Source: CAWFPR01 sp963817635
Lineage (GTDB): Bacteria > Acidobacteriota > Vicinamibacteria > Vicinamibacterales > 2-12-FULL-66-21
DNA length: 64,000 bases
Assembly (NCBI GenBank): GCA_963817635.1
Contig: CAWFPR010000001.1
Location: 296,519 to 360,518 of the forward strand
Direction of reading: 5' to 3'
Shown here: in pieces, positions 7,992 to 17,061 of the stretch
How the letters are laid out: each line of letters begins with the position of its first letter
Position numbering within the stretch: the first letter of the stretch is position 1
Translations under genes and position numbers: made by a program
The notes under the pieces: generated by a model
The model's database searches: none
What the model was told of the DNA's origin: nothing
What the model saw: the letters and a program-made list of their open reading frames with translations, nothing else

Positions 7992-10900
7992 ATGTCGGCT
8001 CGCTCTTCCAAACCTCTGAATTCGAGGACGTTCGTGGCTATCGGCGACGGCCTGGCGGCTGGCGCCGGCGATTTCGGCCTGAGCGAGGAACTTCAGCCCT
8101 ACAGCTTCCCCTCTCAGGTGGCGCGGAGGCTTGGCACGGCGTTCGCGCAGCCGCTGATGGAAGCGCCCGGGATCGGACCGGTCATCGGCTTTCCTGATCT
8201 TCCGGTGCGTCTGCCCCAGCCGATGCAGACCACCGTGCTCAAGGAATTCCCGCCGAGCGCGCCGTTCGGCAACGTGTCGATTCCCGGGCTGAAGCTGGTC
8301 GATGCGCTGACGAGGCGTCCGGCCTCCCCGTTGATCCATCGCAGCGATGGCCTCCAGACCGCGATCAACCTCGTGCTCGGCCTCCCGGGCCTGGCCGCCG
8401 GCGGCCACCGGCCCCTGCCGACGCAGATCGAGTACGCCGTCTCGCTGCGGCCGACACTGGCGATCGTCGCCCTCGGCTATTTCGACGCGCTCGACGCCGC
8501 CTTCCGCGGCGACCCGGCCTGGGTGCCCGATGAAGTCAGCTTCCGGCTGAACTACGAGAACGTGCTGATGCCGTTCGCGCGGCTCCTGACGACGGTCGTG
8601 ATATGCACGATTCCCGACCCGGCCAGCACGGCGTACTTTACGCGGGTGCGCGAGGCTGCACGGATCGTCAAAGCGGACGCGGGCGTGCTCGAGCGCCTGT
8701 TCGGTCTGTCGGCGGACGACTGTCTCACCCCGACGGGCCTGTTCGAGGTGGGCTGCCGGCTGATCGCGCGGACGCCCGGACCGCTGCCGGACGGCTGCGT
8801 GGTCGCGGGTGCGGCCGTGGCTCGCATCAGCGCCCGGGTCGGCACGCTGAACGCCCAGATCCAGGCCGTCGCGCGGGAGCAGGATACCGTCGTGTTCGAC
8901 CTGGGCGGGCTCTTCGCGCGGGTCAAGCGGGACGGGGTCTCGATCGGATCGACGCGCCTGACGGCCGACTACCTCGGCGGACTCTTCTCGTTGAACGGCG
9001 TTTATGTGGGCGCCGTTGGGCACGGCCTCATCGCCAACGGCCTGCTCGACGCGCTGAACGCGGCGCGCGGCTCTTCGTATGCGCCCGTCGATCTCGACGA
9101 GCTGATGGCGTTCGATCCGGTCGTCCGCTACCGCCTCGCCGGCGGGCCGGTGGTGACGCTGGCCGATCTCGCGCGCATGCCGCCGCCGTCTCCACCGCCG
9201 GCGGCTGCAGCGCCGGCGGCAGGTCCGCGTGCCCCCGCGGCGGGCACGGCGCCGGCCGGCGGACGGCTGACGCTGCCGTCCGGCCTCGAGCAGCAGCTGC
9301 CCATCGACGCGGACGCCAGCTACTTCGGCGACGCGCTCCGCGCGGCGCACACCCGTGAAGAACGGGACATCATGCACGGCAGCACGCCGAACACGCTGTT
9401 TGGCGGCGTGTGCCTCACCCAGAGCCATCTCCACGGCACGATCCGCATCCGGTTCACGCCGCCCGTGAACGACGTGACGCATTTCGAGGTGACGCACGGG
9501 GAAGGCCTGGCCGGCGACGACGGCGTGCTCGCGGCGCCTCAGCTGTTCAGGCTCCCGTCGATCATGAACACGCTCGGCGACGCCCCGGGCCTGGTCTCGT
9601 CCGGCGATCTCGACCTCGCGACAGGCGAGGTGACGAACCTCTCGTACAACGTCCAGTTCATGAATTCGGCGCTGCTGGCGCTGGTCAGCGTCAATCCGAA
9701 GATCCCGCCGACGCCGATCGCGTTTCCAGGACAGCACGGATCGGCGACGGCACGGTTCGAGCCGCGCGCCGACGGCAGGCTCGACTTCTCGTTCAGCGGC
9801 GTGACCTTCATGCCGCTCGGCGCGGGGTTCGGCGGCGGCGAGCTGCGCTTTCCACTGCCGTTCGCCGGCCCGTCGATGGAGTTCGCCAGCATTCCGGTGG
9901 TCGGGACGGCGCTGCACCCGCACCTGCGCATCAGCACAAAGGCTCCCGAAGGGGCGCCGTGTGGGGACCACTGCCCCGACATCCCGACCAACACGGTGCG
10001 CGAGTACACAGTCTTCGCGCGCAACAGCGCGTTCGGCGACGTGTTCTCGCTCAACATCCCGGAGCTCGGCGGCGGCGCGACGGGCCGGTCGCACCTGTCG
10101 GGCCGCGCTCTCATACAGTTCGGCGAACGCAACCGCAACTCGGTGCCTGTTGCGATTTCGACGATCGTGCCGGGCGGCATGATGGCGCCGCCGCCGGACT
10201 CGCCGATGGCGAAGGCCTTTCCCGGACGGCCGACGCCGGGCCTGCTTGGACACGACGAAGTGCTGCACTTCCCCAAGGCGGCCTATTCGATGCACGGCGT
10301 CTGCTCCGTGGACGACCCGTTCGAGTTCTCGATCGGCTCGATCGATCTCGAGACGGGGCGACTCCTCGGCCCGCTGCTCTACCGCGGGTTCATCGTGCAG
10401 GACGTGCTGCTGGCCATGATGGCGCTCGAGCCGCGCACCCCGAAATCCTCGTTCTACTTCGGGGGGCCTGCCGCCTTTTCGCGCGACGCGAGCGGCCAGA
10501 CGGTGTTCGGCTTCAGCGGCACGGTCCGCGTGCCGTATCCGGAAGGGTTCAAATTTCCGCGCCCGGATCTCCAGTCCGTGTTCGAGGTAGGTCCGGGCTC
10601 GGCGCTCGATCGGTATTTCTACATGCAGGCGATGGACGGCGTGGCGCCGCGGCCCGGCGGCAAGTCGGGCGGCGAACGTGGCGTGATGGCGTCGAACGGG
10701 CAGCGCTTTTCGTACAACTACGCGATCCCGGGCTACTCCGCCGGGCAGCCGGCGTCATTCGAGTACGTGAACGAGACGACGGGCGGCACGTTCCGGATGG
10801 GCAGCCTCGTGTGGGTGAGCTTCAGCAACGCGCACCGGGACTGCGGCCCGGACGAGTGCGACGTCATCACGTTCACGGGGATTGGACTCTGGAGCCAGGA

Positions 10901-11174
10901 CACGCAGCGGCCGCACCTGGCGACGGTCCAGATCTCGACGGCTCCGGATCTCCCCTACGTGAGCATCCAGATCGACGGCGGCCTGGTGTCGAACGTGAAT
11001 ACGAAGCCGGCGAGAGGCTTGGGACTTCAGGCTCGAGGCTTCAGGCTTCAGGCTTCAGGCTTCAGGGGGCAGGGCTCAGGGGGCTCAGGTACGGGAGTCC
11101 CTGCGAGCGCGGCGCCACGAATACACGGCGATCCCGGCTGCTGTCACGGCGAATCCGAAGGCCCCGAGCGCTGA
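7992..11174 (+). CDS. Giant SGNH/GDSL-like protein lacking catalytic residues
   Basis: 1060 residues as read. Residues ~13-345 resemble an SGNH/GDSL hydrolase: block I is AIGDGLAAGAGDFG and the C-terminal block is NGVYVGAVGHGLIANGLLDA. However, the nucleophile Ser of GDSL is Gly, and the usual DGVHP Asp/His are Asn and Tyr, so hydrolase activity is doubtful. A Pro/Ala linker (~395-430) leads to a second half of unknown type. That half contains an internal repeat: LDLATGEVTNLSYN and its downstream context echo IDLETGRLLGPLLYR. The last ~50 residues are encoded by the heptamer array and run antisense over the next gene, so the natural end is probably near 11010. No signal peptide is obvious. 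Confidence 0.6.
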   Translation: MSARSSKPLNSRTFVAIGDGLAAGAGDFGLSEELQPYSFPSQVARRLGTAFAQPLMEAPGIGPVIGFPDLPVRLPQPMQTTVLKEFPPSAPFGNVSIPGLKLVDALTRRPASPLIHRSDGLQTAINLVLGLPGLAAGGHRPLPTQIEYAVSLRPTLAIVALGYFDALDAAFRGDPAWVPDEVSFRLNYENVLMPFARLLTTVVICTIPDPASTAYFTRVREAARIVKADAGVLERLFGLSADDCLTPTGLFEVGCRLIARTPGPLPDGCVVAGAAVARISARVGTLNAQIQAVAREQDTVVFDLGGLFARVKRDGVSIGSTRLTADYLGGLFSLNGVYVGAVGHGLIANGLLDALNAARGSSYAPVDLDELMAFDPVVRYRLAGGPVVTLADLARMPPPSPPPAAAAPAAGPRAPAAGTAPAGGRLTLPSGLEQQLPIDADASYFGDALRAAHTREERDIMHGSTPNTLFGGVCLTQSHLHGTIRIRFTPPVNDVTHFEVTHGEGLAGDDGVLAAPQLFRLPSIMNTLGDAPGLVSSGDLDLATGEVTNLSYNVQFMNSALLALVSVNPKIPPTPIAFPGQHGSATARFEPRADGRLDFSFSGVTFMPLGAGFGGGELRFPLPFAGPSMEFASIPVVGTALHPHLRISTKAPEGAPCGDHCPDIPTNTVREYTVFARNSAFGDVFSLNIPELGGGATGRSHLSGRALIQFGERNRNSVPVAISTIVPGGMMAPPPDSPMAKAFPGRPTPGLLGHDEVLHFPKAAYSMHGVCSVDDPFEFSIGSIDLETGRLLGPLLYRGFIVQDVLLAMMALEPRTPKSSFYFGGPAAFSRDASGQTVFGFSGTVRVPYPEGFKFPRPDLQSVFEVGPGSALDRYFYMQAMDGVAPRPGGKSGGERGVMASNGQRFSYNYAIPGYSAGQPASFEYVNETTGGTFRMGSLVWVSFSNAHRDCGPDECDVITFTGIGLWSQDTQRPHLATVQISTAPDLPYVSIQIDGGLVSNVNTKPARGLGLQARGFRLQASGFRGQGSGGSGTGVPASAAPRIHGDPGCCHGESEGPER
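11013..11091. repeat. Heptamer array R1 (GGCTTCA units)
   Basis: Tandem degenerate 7-bp units: four or more nearly perfect GGCTTCA copies, followed by GGGCTCA-like units. The array lies at the 3' end of the SGNH-like gene and reaches the stop of the convergent membrane-protein gene. It is the inverted complement of array R2 at 11347-11437. Confidence 0.85.
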
Positions 11175-11318
11175 GTAGCCCCAGAACGCCAGAATTGAAG
11201 CGCCCTCGGGAGAGGCATCGTAGCCAAGGTCTGCCGCCGCCCAGAAGTTCAGGAACGCATATGCCAATACGACGAGCATCGCGGCGGTTACCAGTGCCCA
11301 CACTCGCCATCGGCTCAT
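11085..11318 (-). CDS. Small membrane protein, two TM helices
   Basis: 77 residues from the ATG at 11318 (MSRWRVWALVTAAMLVVLAY). Two hydrophobic helices, residues ~6-26 and ~46-66, are separated by a short acidic loop, and the C-terminus is Arg-rich (WRRARRDSRT), suggesting it faces the cytoplasm. An in-frame extension upstream reads the heptamer array and is rejected. No family recognised. It lies between two oppositely oriented heptamer arrays. Confidence 0.65.
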   Translation of the reverse strand: MSRWRVWALVTAAMLVVLAYAFLNFWAAADLGYDASPEGASILAFWGYSALGAFGFAVTAAGIAVYSWRRARRDSRT

Positions 11319-11346
11319 GTCTGATCCGCCTGTTGTCGAATCAACA

Positions 11347-11437
11347 GCCCTGAGCCTCGAGCCCGCGCGCCCCGAGCCCTGCCCCTGAGCCCTGAGCCCT
11401 GAGCCCCCAAGCCTGAAGCCCGAAGCCTCAAGCCTCT
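11347..11437. repeat. Heptamer array R2 (TGAAGCC/TGAGCCC units)
   Basis: Units such as TGAGCCC (three in a row), CCAAGCC, TGAAGCC, CGAAGCC and TCAAGCC. Same consensus as array R1 but in the opposite orientation. It occupies the spacer between the DUF1702-like gene stop (11428) and the small membrane protein start (11318). Confidence 0.85.
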
Positions 11438-12672
11438 CGGGGATTCTCCAGGCGGAAGGCGAGCAGGAATCCGCGCTGGCGGGCGGCGGCGGCTTCACGC
11501 CTTGCGTGCTCGATGAGGTCCGCCTCCAGCCGGCCGGCCGGCGCCCAGGCGTCGAGCAGACCAGGCGCATACCAGTCGAAGAACACGAGGCTGTACACGA
11601 GGCCGTTCTGAAAGGCCGCGCGCACCGCCGGATCGAACGGAATCGCGCTCCGCTCCAGGATCCGCGGGAGATCGGCGCTGTTCATGAAGGCGAACCCGAA
11701 CCCCGCTCCGTGCACCGCCGGCTCGATCCGCTCGGCGGGGTACGTGGTGATCTCGGTGATCGCCCGGTAGATGTTCATGTTGCTGAAAGCCACGATCCGG
11801 CCGTAGCCGTGCGCGATGAGCCGCTGCGTCCCCTCGGGGAACCGGCTCAGGTAACTCGCGAAAAAGCCCGCCGGATCGGGGCCGTCCGGCGCGTCGAGCC
11901 GGATGAGGCCGAGGGTGCCGCTCATCACCTTGAAGAAGCCGCGTTCGTAGATGCGCAGGATCGCGCCGATGCCTTCGTACGAGAAGCCGACGTACTCGGG
12001 CGCGCACCGCGCGGCAAACAGCGCGTCGATGGCGGCCATGTCGAAGACGAGCGCTTCGGTCGATCCGGAGCCGAAGCCGACGTGCGCGATTGGCAGGACC
12101 TCGAGGCCGAAGCGCGGGTCGCGCAGCGAGTTCTCCGCCAGCAGGTGCCTGCCTACGCTGGTCGAGAGCCCTTCAGACTTCCACAATCCCGCCACCGTCC
12201 GTTCGCGTTCGACGGCGCCGGTTACCGACTCCGTGTGGTACCCGGCGAGCCGCAGGACGAACTCCTCCTGAGGCACCGCGCGATCCAGGGCGCCCGAAGC
12301 GACCGTGCGAACGCCGGTCATCCGGCGCGTGGCGCCCGTCGTGAGCGGAATCGCCAGGTCGGTGCTGCGGTCCTGTGGCTCCTTCCCCTTCGGACCGAAG
12401 CCCGCGAGGTCGAACGCCGCGTCAACGAACCCGCTCTGCACGTTGGTGCCCACGGCAAACGCCGTGCGCAGCGGCCCCGACAGTTGCCGGCCCGCGGCAT
12501 GCGCGATGTCGTCGAGTCCTCCGCCGGCCGGCTTCGACGGCGCGACGAGGGCCGTGACCTGCCGCGCCGCGAGCAGCGACATCGCCAGCGAAAACCGGCC
12601 AGCCGATTTCGCCAGCGTGCCGCTGGCCTGAAGCATGTCCGTCACCGGAGTGGGGCTGCTGCTCTCTTTCAA
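11428..12672 (-). CDS. DUF1702-like protein with shared N-terminal module
   Basis: 414 residues from a TTG at 12672, chosen because GGAGGAG sits six bases upstream. The first ~85 residues (LAKSAGRFSLAMSLLAARQV, then AAGRQLSGPLRTAF and a VDAAFDLAGF stretch) match the N-termini of the proteins at 21285-22652 and 22657-23067. The C-terminal ~250 residues (EYVGFSYEGIGAILRIYERG, LIAHGYGRIVAFSNMN, VHGAGFGFAFMNSADL) resemble DUF1702, a family known beside natural-product clusters. No catalytic motif. It stands outside the big operon but shares its signature module, so it probably works with it (inference). Confidence 0.6.
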   Translation of the reverse strand: MKESSSPTPVTDMLQASGTLAKSAGRFSLAMSLLAARQVTALVAPSKPAGGGLDDIAHAAGRQLSGPLRTAFAVGTNVQSGFVDAAFDLAGFGPKGKEPQDRSTDLAIPLTTGATRRMTGVRTVASGALDRAVPQEEFVLRLAGYHTESVTGAVERERTVAGLWKSEGLSTSVGRHLLAENSLRDPRFGLEVLPIAHVGFGSGSTEALVFDMAAIDALFAARCAPEYVGFSYEGIGAILRIYERGFFKVMSGTLGLIRLDAPDGPDPAGFFASYLSRFPEGTQRLIAHGYGRIVAFSNMNIYRAITEITTYPAERIEPAVHGAGFGFAFMNSADLPRILERSAIPFDPAVRAAFQNGLVYSLVFFDWYAPGLLDAWAPAGRLEADLIEHARREAAAARQRGFLLAFRLENPREA

Positions 12673-12755
12673 GATGGCTCCTCCGCGGTGATTCTACCAC
12701 CCGGCGTCTGCGCGACCTGCGCTATAGTCGGACCGTTCAACAGGGAGGCTCAGCC

Positions 12756-13223
12756 GTGGGTCTGTACTTCGAGGATTTCGAGTCGTGCGACGACGCGGTG
12801 TCGCGCGGCCGGACGTTGACGGAAGCCGATGTCATGACGTTCGCCGGCCTCACCGGCGACTTCATGGAGCTGCACACGAACGAGGAGTACGCGAAGAGCA
12901 CGAAGTACGGCCGGCGCATCGTGCACGGCGCGCTGGTGTTCGGCGTCTCGATCGGCCTCGGCACGCGGATGAACCTGCTGGATGACACGCTGCTGGCCTT
13001 TGCCGGCGTGGACAAACTCCGCTTCGTGGCGCCGGTGTTCATCGGCGACACGATCCGGCTCGTGAAGCGCGTCAAGGAACGCAAGGAGATGGGGGCCGGC
13101 CAGGGAACGGTCGTCTTCGAGAGCCGCGTCCTGAACCAGCGCGGCGAGCTGGTGCTCGTCTACCTCGACAAGCTGCTGGTCAAGCGGCGCCTCACGCCTT
13201 CGGAAACCGCGAATCCAACCTGA
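12756..13223 (+). CDS. MaoC-family hot-dog dehydratase
   Basis: 155 residues from GTG at 12756 with AGGGAGG eight bases upstream. The fold signature is clear: an N-terminal GRTLTEADVMTFAGLTGDF and a catalytic-type NEEYAKSTKYGRRIVHGALV, with the dehydratase Asp/His pair replaced by or shifted to N..E and H. Members hydrate or dehydrate enoyl-CoA or enoyl-ACP thioesters. It is divergent from the DUF1702-like gene and its 3' end overlaps the convergent DinB gene by 32 bases. It may supply a dehydration step to the adjacent ketosynthase pathway (inference). Confidence 0.85.
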   Translation: MGLYFEDFESCDDAVSRGRTLTEADVMTFAGLTGDFMELHTNEEYAKSTKYGRRIVHGALVFGVSIGLGTRMNLLDDTLLAFAGVDKLRFVAPVFIGDTIRLVKRVKERKEMGAGQGTVVFESRVLNQRGELVLVYLDKLLVKRRLTPSETANPT

Positions 13224-13830
13224 CCCGCTCCATCTGCCGCTGGTGCCGCCGCTCGTGCAGCGACAGGAACTGCAGAATCTGCGGCACGTTGCTCTCCCCG
13301 GTCAGCGGGTGCTCCGAGATCAGCCGCGTGAAATCGAGGTCGCTGTTCCCCTCGATCAGCATGCGGGTCTCCGCGATCGAACCGGCGAGCTCCGCGCGCA
13401 GCTCGCGCGCGTCGCGGCCCCGCCGCGGCGTCGCGCGGTCCGGGTTGCGCGTCGGCACCAGCGGGAACTCCGTGACGACGCTGCGCACCCCGTCCGGCAG
13501 CGCCCGGCTCACGAGCGACAGCGGCATTTCGAACCACGAGAGCAGCGGCGTCGGCAGATAGAACGGCGCCACGTTGATGTCGTCGAACGAGCGCTTCAGG
13601 TGGGCCGGCCGGCCGGCGCGCGCGAGTTCCGCCAGCGCGGCGACTTCGCCGCGATTCAGCCCCTCGGCGAGCAGGAGGTGATCGGCCACTTCGCCGATCG
13701 ACCACCGCCCCGGCGCCGGCGCGAAATCGAGCTGTGCCTGCGAGAGCGGCGCGAGGGCCGCGAGCGTCTGCGCCCGCGTCGCCTCGAATGCGGCCAGCGG
13801 GCTGCCGATGACAGCGTCGAGCTTCGGCAT
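13192..13830 (-). CDS. DinB/YfiT-like four-helix protein
   Basis: 212 residues. Typical DinB-superfamily architecture: the first helix is AFEATRAQTLAALAPLSQAQ, followed by PGRWSIGEVADHLLLAEGLN, which carries the first metal-binding His. A late ISEHPLTGESNVPQILQFL and LHERRHQRQMERV supply the others. Members include metal-dependent thiol transferases and many uncharacterised enzymes. It lies 15 bases after the carotenoid oxygenase stop and is probably the last gene of the long minus-strand operon. Confidence 0.85.
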   Translation of the reverse strand: MPKLDAVIGSPLAAFEATRAQTLAALAPLSQAQLDFAPAPGRWSIGEVADHLLLAEGLNRGEVAALAELARAGRPAHLKRSFDDINVAPFYLPTPLLSWFEMPLSLVSRALPDGVRSVVTEFPLVPTRNPDRATPRRGRDARELRAELAGSIAETRMLIEGNSDLDFTRLISEHPLTGESNVPQILQFLSLHERRHQRQMERVRLDSRFPKA

Positions 13831-13845
13831 GCAGCCCTCCGGAGT

Positions 13846-15261
13846 TCAGCGCGCCACGAAGGCGGAGTGGAACAGCAGCGGCACGGCGTCGCGCAGCCGC
13901 ACGGTCGCGATCGGCCCCGACGCCAGGTCGAACGCGTCGAACATCACGAACGACGAGGCCACCCGCTCCGCGTCGAACATCTGGCACACGACCACGCCGC
14001 GGTCGGGTGACGACGGATCCGGAATGAAGGCGGGCTCGCCCCCGAGGTACTGACGCGGCCCGGCCTGGTAGATATCCACCGACTCTGTCGGCCAGGACAC
14101 GCGCACCATCTGGTCGAAGAACTTGCGGCCGGGCCGTCCCGCCTTCCCGATGCCCAGCATCCAGAAGTGGTCGTACGGCAGCCCCGTCAGATGCGGATCG
14201 TGGGCCGGGAAATCTGGCGAACACGTGTAGGCAATCTCACGCCGATCGACGATGGCCTTGCGCGCCGGATCGATCACGACCCGTACCGGCCCGCCGCGGA
14301 ACGTGTCGGTGAAGAGATGCGGAACGACCTGGTACTCCGGGTACAGCGGCTTCTCGTACTCGACGTAGTCGACGACGATCCGGCCGTCGCGTTCGAAGGC
14401 GTTCACGAGGTGGAGGCAATACCCGTGGCCCGCGTCGAGCGTGGCGACCAGCTCGCCGGTGTCGCGCGCCATGATCAGGATGCGCGAGCCGAGCTCGGGC
14501 TGCCACGCCATCGAGTCCATCACGGTGCCGCCGGGCTTCAGCAGCCGCTCCATCCGCACGACGAGCGGGCTCACGAAGAACACCACGTGGCGCTGGCTGA
14601 TCGCAAAATCGTGGATGGAGCTCGGATACGGGAGCGCGTGCCTGCGCCGGTAGACGAGGCGGCCGTCGGCGCCGAACCGGAACAGGTTCAGCACCGGATG
14701 CTGGGGAGAGAACGACACGCCGAAGTTGAACAGTTCCCCGGTGTGGTAGTCGAGCTTCGGGTGCGCGCTGAACGGCGTGATCTCGTTCAACTGCCCGTCG
14801 AACGTGTAGACGCCCTTCGTCTCGAGCGTCGCCTCGTCGATTTCCCAGGGCAGCCCCTGCTCGCCGAACGCGAGCAGCCGGCCGCCGAACGGGTAGACGC
14901 TGACGTTGACCGGCGAGACGAGCCCGACGCCGCGCTTCAGCTCATCGCCCTCGAACGAGGTGCCGAAGGTCCGGAACACCGGACGCCCTTCGGCCTCCTC
15001 GCGCACGAATTTCTCGCTCCGCACGAAGCGGCTCGAGAATCGCGCGTCGCCCGCCTCGACGTCGAGCGCGCAGACCAGTCCGTCGCCATCCAGCCAGTGA
15101 CGGTACTCCAGCCCGCCGCGCGAAAATCGGCCGGGACCATTCAGCAGGCAGGCGCCGCGCACGTACGGGGGAATCGTCCCTTCGACGAGCGTGGCGGCAC
15201 CCGACGTTTCGACAACGTCGATCGAGAAGGCCCGCTCGATGAGCGGTGCGTGATCGTCCAC
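13846..15261 (-). CDS. Carotenoid cleavage oxygenase family protein
   Basis: 471 residues, the usual family length. The four iron-ligand histidines are visible in order: FSAHPKLD, SIHDFAIS, YCLHLVNAFE and LLFHSAFV near the C-terminus. The N-terminal LNGPGRFSRGGLEYRHWLDG matches the canonical GP..F..G..HWFDGDG motif. Members cleave double bonds of carotenoids, stilbenes or other apolar polyenes using Fe(II) and O2. It begins three bases after the halogenase-like gene, so the two are co-transcribed. No phytoene synthase is present here, so the substrate may be the polyene or lipid made by the operon (inference). Confidence 0.92.
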   Translation of the reverse strand: MDDHAPLIERAFSIDVVETSGAATLVEGTIPPYVRGACLLNGPGRFSRGGLEYRHWLDGDGLVCALDVEAGDARFSSRFVRSEKFVREEAEGRPVFRTFGTSFEGDELKRGVGLVSPVNVSVYPFGGRLLAFGEQGLPWEIDEATLETKGVYTFDGQLNEITPFSAHPKLDYHTGELFNFGVSFSPQHPVLNLFRFGADGRLVYRRRHALPYPSSIHDFAISQRHVVFFVSPLVVRMERLLKPGGTVMDSMAWQPELGSRILIMARDTGELVATLDAGHGYCLHLVNAFERDGRIVVDYVEYEKPLYPEYQVVPHLFTDTFRGGPVRVVIDPARKAIVDRREIAYTCSPDFPAHDPHLTGLPYDHFWMLGIGKAGRPGRKFFDQMVRVSWPTESVDIYQAGPRQYLGGEPAFIPDPSSPDRGVVVCQMFDAERVASSFVMFDAFDLASGPIATVRLRDAVPLLFHSAFVAR

Positions 15262-15264
15262 TGG

Positions 15265-17061
15265 CTAGACTCCTGCAACCGCGCCAGGCGCGGCCGCGAT
15301 TCCAGGCGAGGGTGAAAGGCGCGGCGTCCTGAACCGGAACGCCGCTTCGGGATTCCACCCGGCCGGCCACGGGTACCGTTCCGTGGCTCCGGCGTGCGGC
15401 GAATACTGGGCGCGCATCTGCTCTGGATCGAACGACAGGCGATCGAGAACGAGGCTCTCGAGGAACGGACGGTTCCAGACGAGCGACGGCTCGTCGAGGA
15501 CCATCGCGTAGATGTGCGCGGCGGTGTTGCGCGCGAGCTGCATCGCATTGGCGAGCTGTTCGTCGAGCACGGCCCGCGCCTCGTCAACCGAAATCCCGAC
15601 CTTGTAGAACGTCTTCTCGGCGACGCCGAGCCCGCCGCTCTCGTAGAAGTCGTAGAAAATCGGCGCCATGTTTGGCTCGCGGTTCGCCTTCTTCCAGTGG
15701 TAGTACGCGTTCATGAACGTCTGGAGCGCCAGGTTCACGCGTCCCAGTTTCCCGAAGTTGCCCAGAAACGAGACGAGGAACCGGCGATCCGTGAACAGGT
15801 CGTTGATGAACGGGAACACGTAGTACGCGAAATAGATCGTCAGTTCCCAGGTGTACTTGAGCGAATACGCCTCCTGGTCCCCCAGGCAGTCGTAGCTGAC
15901 AGAATAGCTCGGCACGTACGCGGAGTACACGGCGCGCTCGAGCTGTTCGTAGAGGGCGGCCTTCTCGTCGAGCTCGGCCTGGTCCTCAGTGAAGATCGCA
16001 TCCACGACGAGCGTGTTGTAGATCGAAATCAGGTCGGCGCCGGGGCTGTACAGCGGATCGGAAAACCGGCCACTTTCGCCAATGAGCGCCCACCGGTTCC
16101 GATCGATCGTCTGCACGCAGTCGAAGGAGTAGCTGTTGTAGCACCCCCAGTGCAGGATCTTCCGGTTCGGCAGGTCGCGCGCGAACAGCGGGAAGTGCTC
16201 GCAGATCCATTTGACGAGCCGTTTCGGGTCGTTCACATCCGCGTTCCTGACCAACGCGCTGTCGTAGCAGAGCCCGAGGCTCGTCTGCCCGTGGAGCGGG
16301 ATGATCCAGAGCCACAGTCCTTCCTCGCAGAAATGGCTCGTGGCGAGCCAGAACGGCAGGTGCCCGGTGTGCTGGCGCTGCGGGTTCAGCCGGATCTGCC
16401 GCGGCGTCGAGTCCGTGAGGTTCTCGACGTTCAGCAGGCCCTCGACCCACATGAAGGAGGCGCCGTGGTCGATCGTGTTCTTCCGCTCGAGCCCGCGCTT
16501 CTTCTGGAGCACGTGGGCACGGCCCGCCGCGTCCACCACCCAGCGAGCGGTGACGGTGCGGCGCTCGCCCCCCACGGTGAACGACACGCGGTGCGGGCCG
16601 CCGTCCTCCGCCAGCTCGACCTCGGCCGACAGCGCATGGTTCTGGAACGTGTACTGATCGGCGACCGCGGCGTTGCGCCGCAGCAGCTCGCGCTCAATCT
16701 CGTTCCGGTTCAACTGGTAGCTCGGGATGTTCGACAGCCCGCGGATATACGACTGGCTGAAGCTCTCGAGGCGGCTGTTGTCCATGCCGGCGGTCTTCCA
16801 GTGGAACCGCAGGTTGTACTTCAGGTAGTGCTCGCGAAGCAGGTACTCCTCGAGCTCCAGCACCTTCGAAAAATAGTAGCCGCTCACCTGCACGGTCGCC
16901 TCGCCGACCTTCTGTCCGACCTGCGGGACCGTCAGGCGCTTGTCGAACTGGAGGATCGTGAGGGTATGGGACGAGAGCAGCAGCTGCCGCGCGAGCGACA
17001 GCCCCGCGAGGCCGCCGCCGATGATCACGACATCGTAGTGGGTCTTCGTCATCGGCGTCAC
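15265..17061 (-). CDS. Flavin-dependent halogenase-like FAD enzyme
   Basis: 598 residues. The FAD-binding GGGLAGLSLA is at ~15-24 and a KVGEAT motif at ~51-56. The halogenase signature W-L-W-I-I-P is at 250-255, followed by a FSDPLYSPG variant of the Fx.Px.SxG motif at ~333-341. Lys81 (YLKYNLRFHW) aligns with the catalytic Lys of PrnA-type halogenases. The Glu of the tryptophan-halogenase PLESTG motif is Tyr here, so free tryptophan is an unlikely substrate. Members form hypohalous acid from FADH2, O2 and halide; a plain oxidoreductase role cannot be excluded. The ATG overlaps the upstream stop by four bases, and the carotenoid oxygenase follows. Confidence 0.8.
   Translation of the reverse strand: MTPMTKTHYDVVIIGGGLAGLSLARQLLLSSHTLTILQFDKRLTVPQVGQKVGEATVQVSGYYFSKVLELEEYLLREHYLKYNLRFHWKTAGMDNSRLESFSQSYIRGLSNIPSYQLNRNEIERELLRRNAAVADQYTFQNHALSAEVELAEDGGPHRVSFTVGGERRTVTARWVVDAAGRAHVLQKKRGLERKNTIDHGASFMWVEGLLNVENLTDSTPRQIRLNPQRQHTGHLPFWLATSHFCEEGLWLWIIPLHGQTSLGLCYDSALVRNADVNDPKRLVKWICEHFPLFARDLPNRKILHWGCYNSYSFDCVQTIDRNRWALIGESGRFSDPLYSPGADLISIYNTLVVDAIFTEDQAELDEKAALYEQLERAVYSAYVPSYSVSYDCLGDQEAYSLKYTWELTIYFAYYVFPFINDLFTDRRFLVSFLGNFGKLGRVNLALQTFMNAYYHWKKANREPNMAPIFYDFYESGGLGVAEKTFYKVGISVDEARAVLDEQLANAMQLARNTAAHIYAMVLDEPSLVWNRPFLESLVLDRLSFDPEQMRAQYSPHAGATERYPWPAGWNPEAAFRFRTPRLSPSPGIAAAPGAVAGV

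Noticed and set aside
7860..10295. 811-residue minus-strand frame opposite the SGNH-like gene
   Set aside because: Arg/His-rich composition typical of antisense GC-rich coding DNA; the plus frame has recognisable SGNH blocks and a ribosome site.
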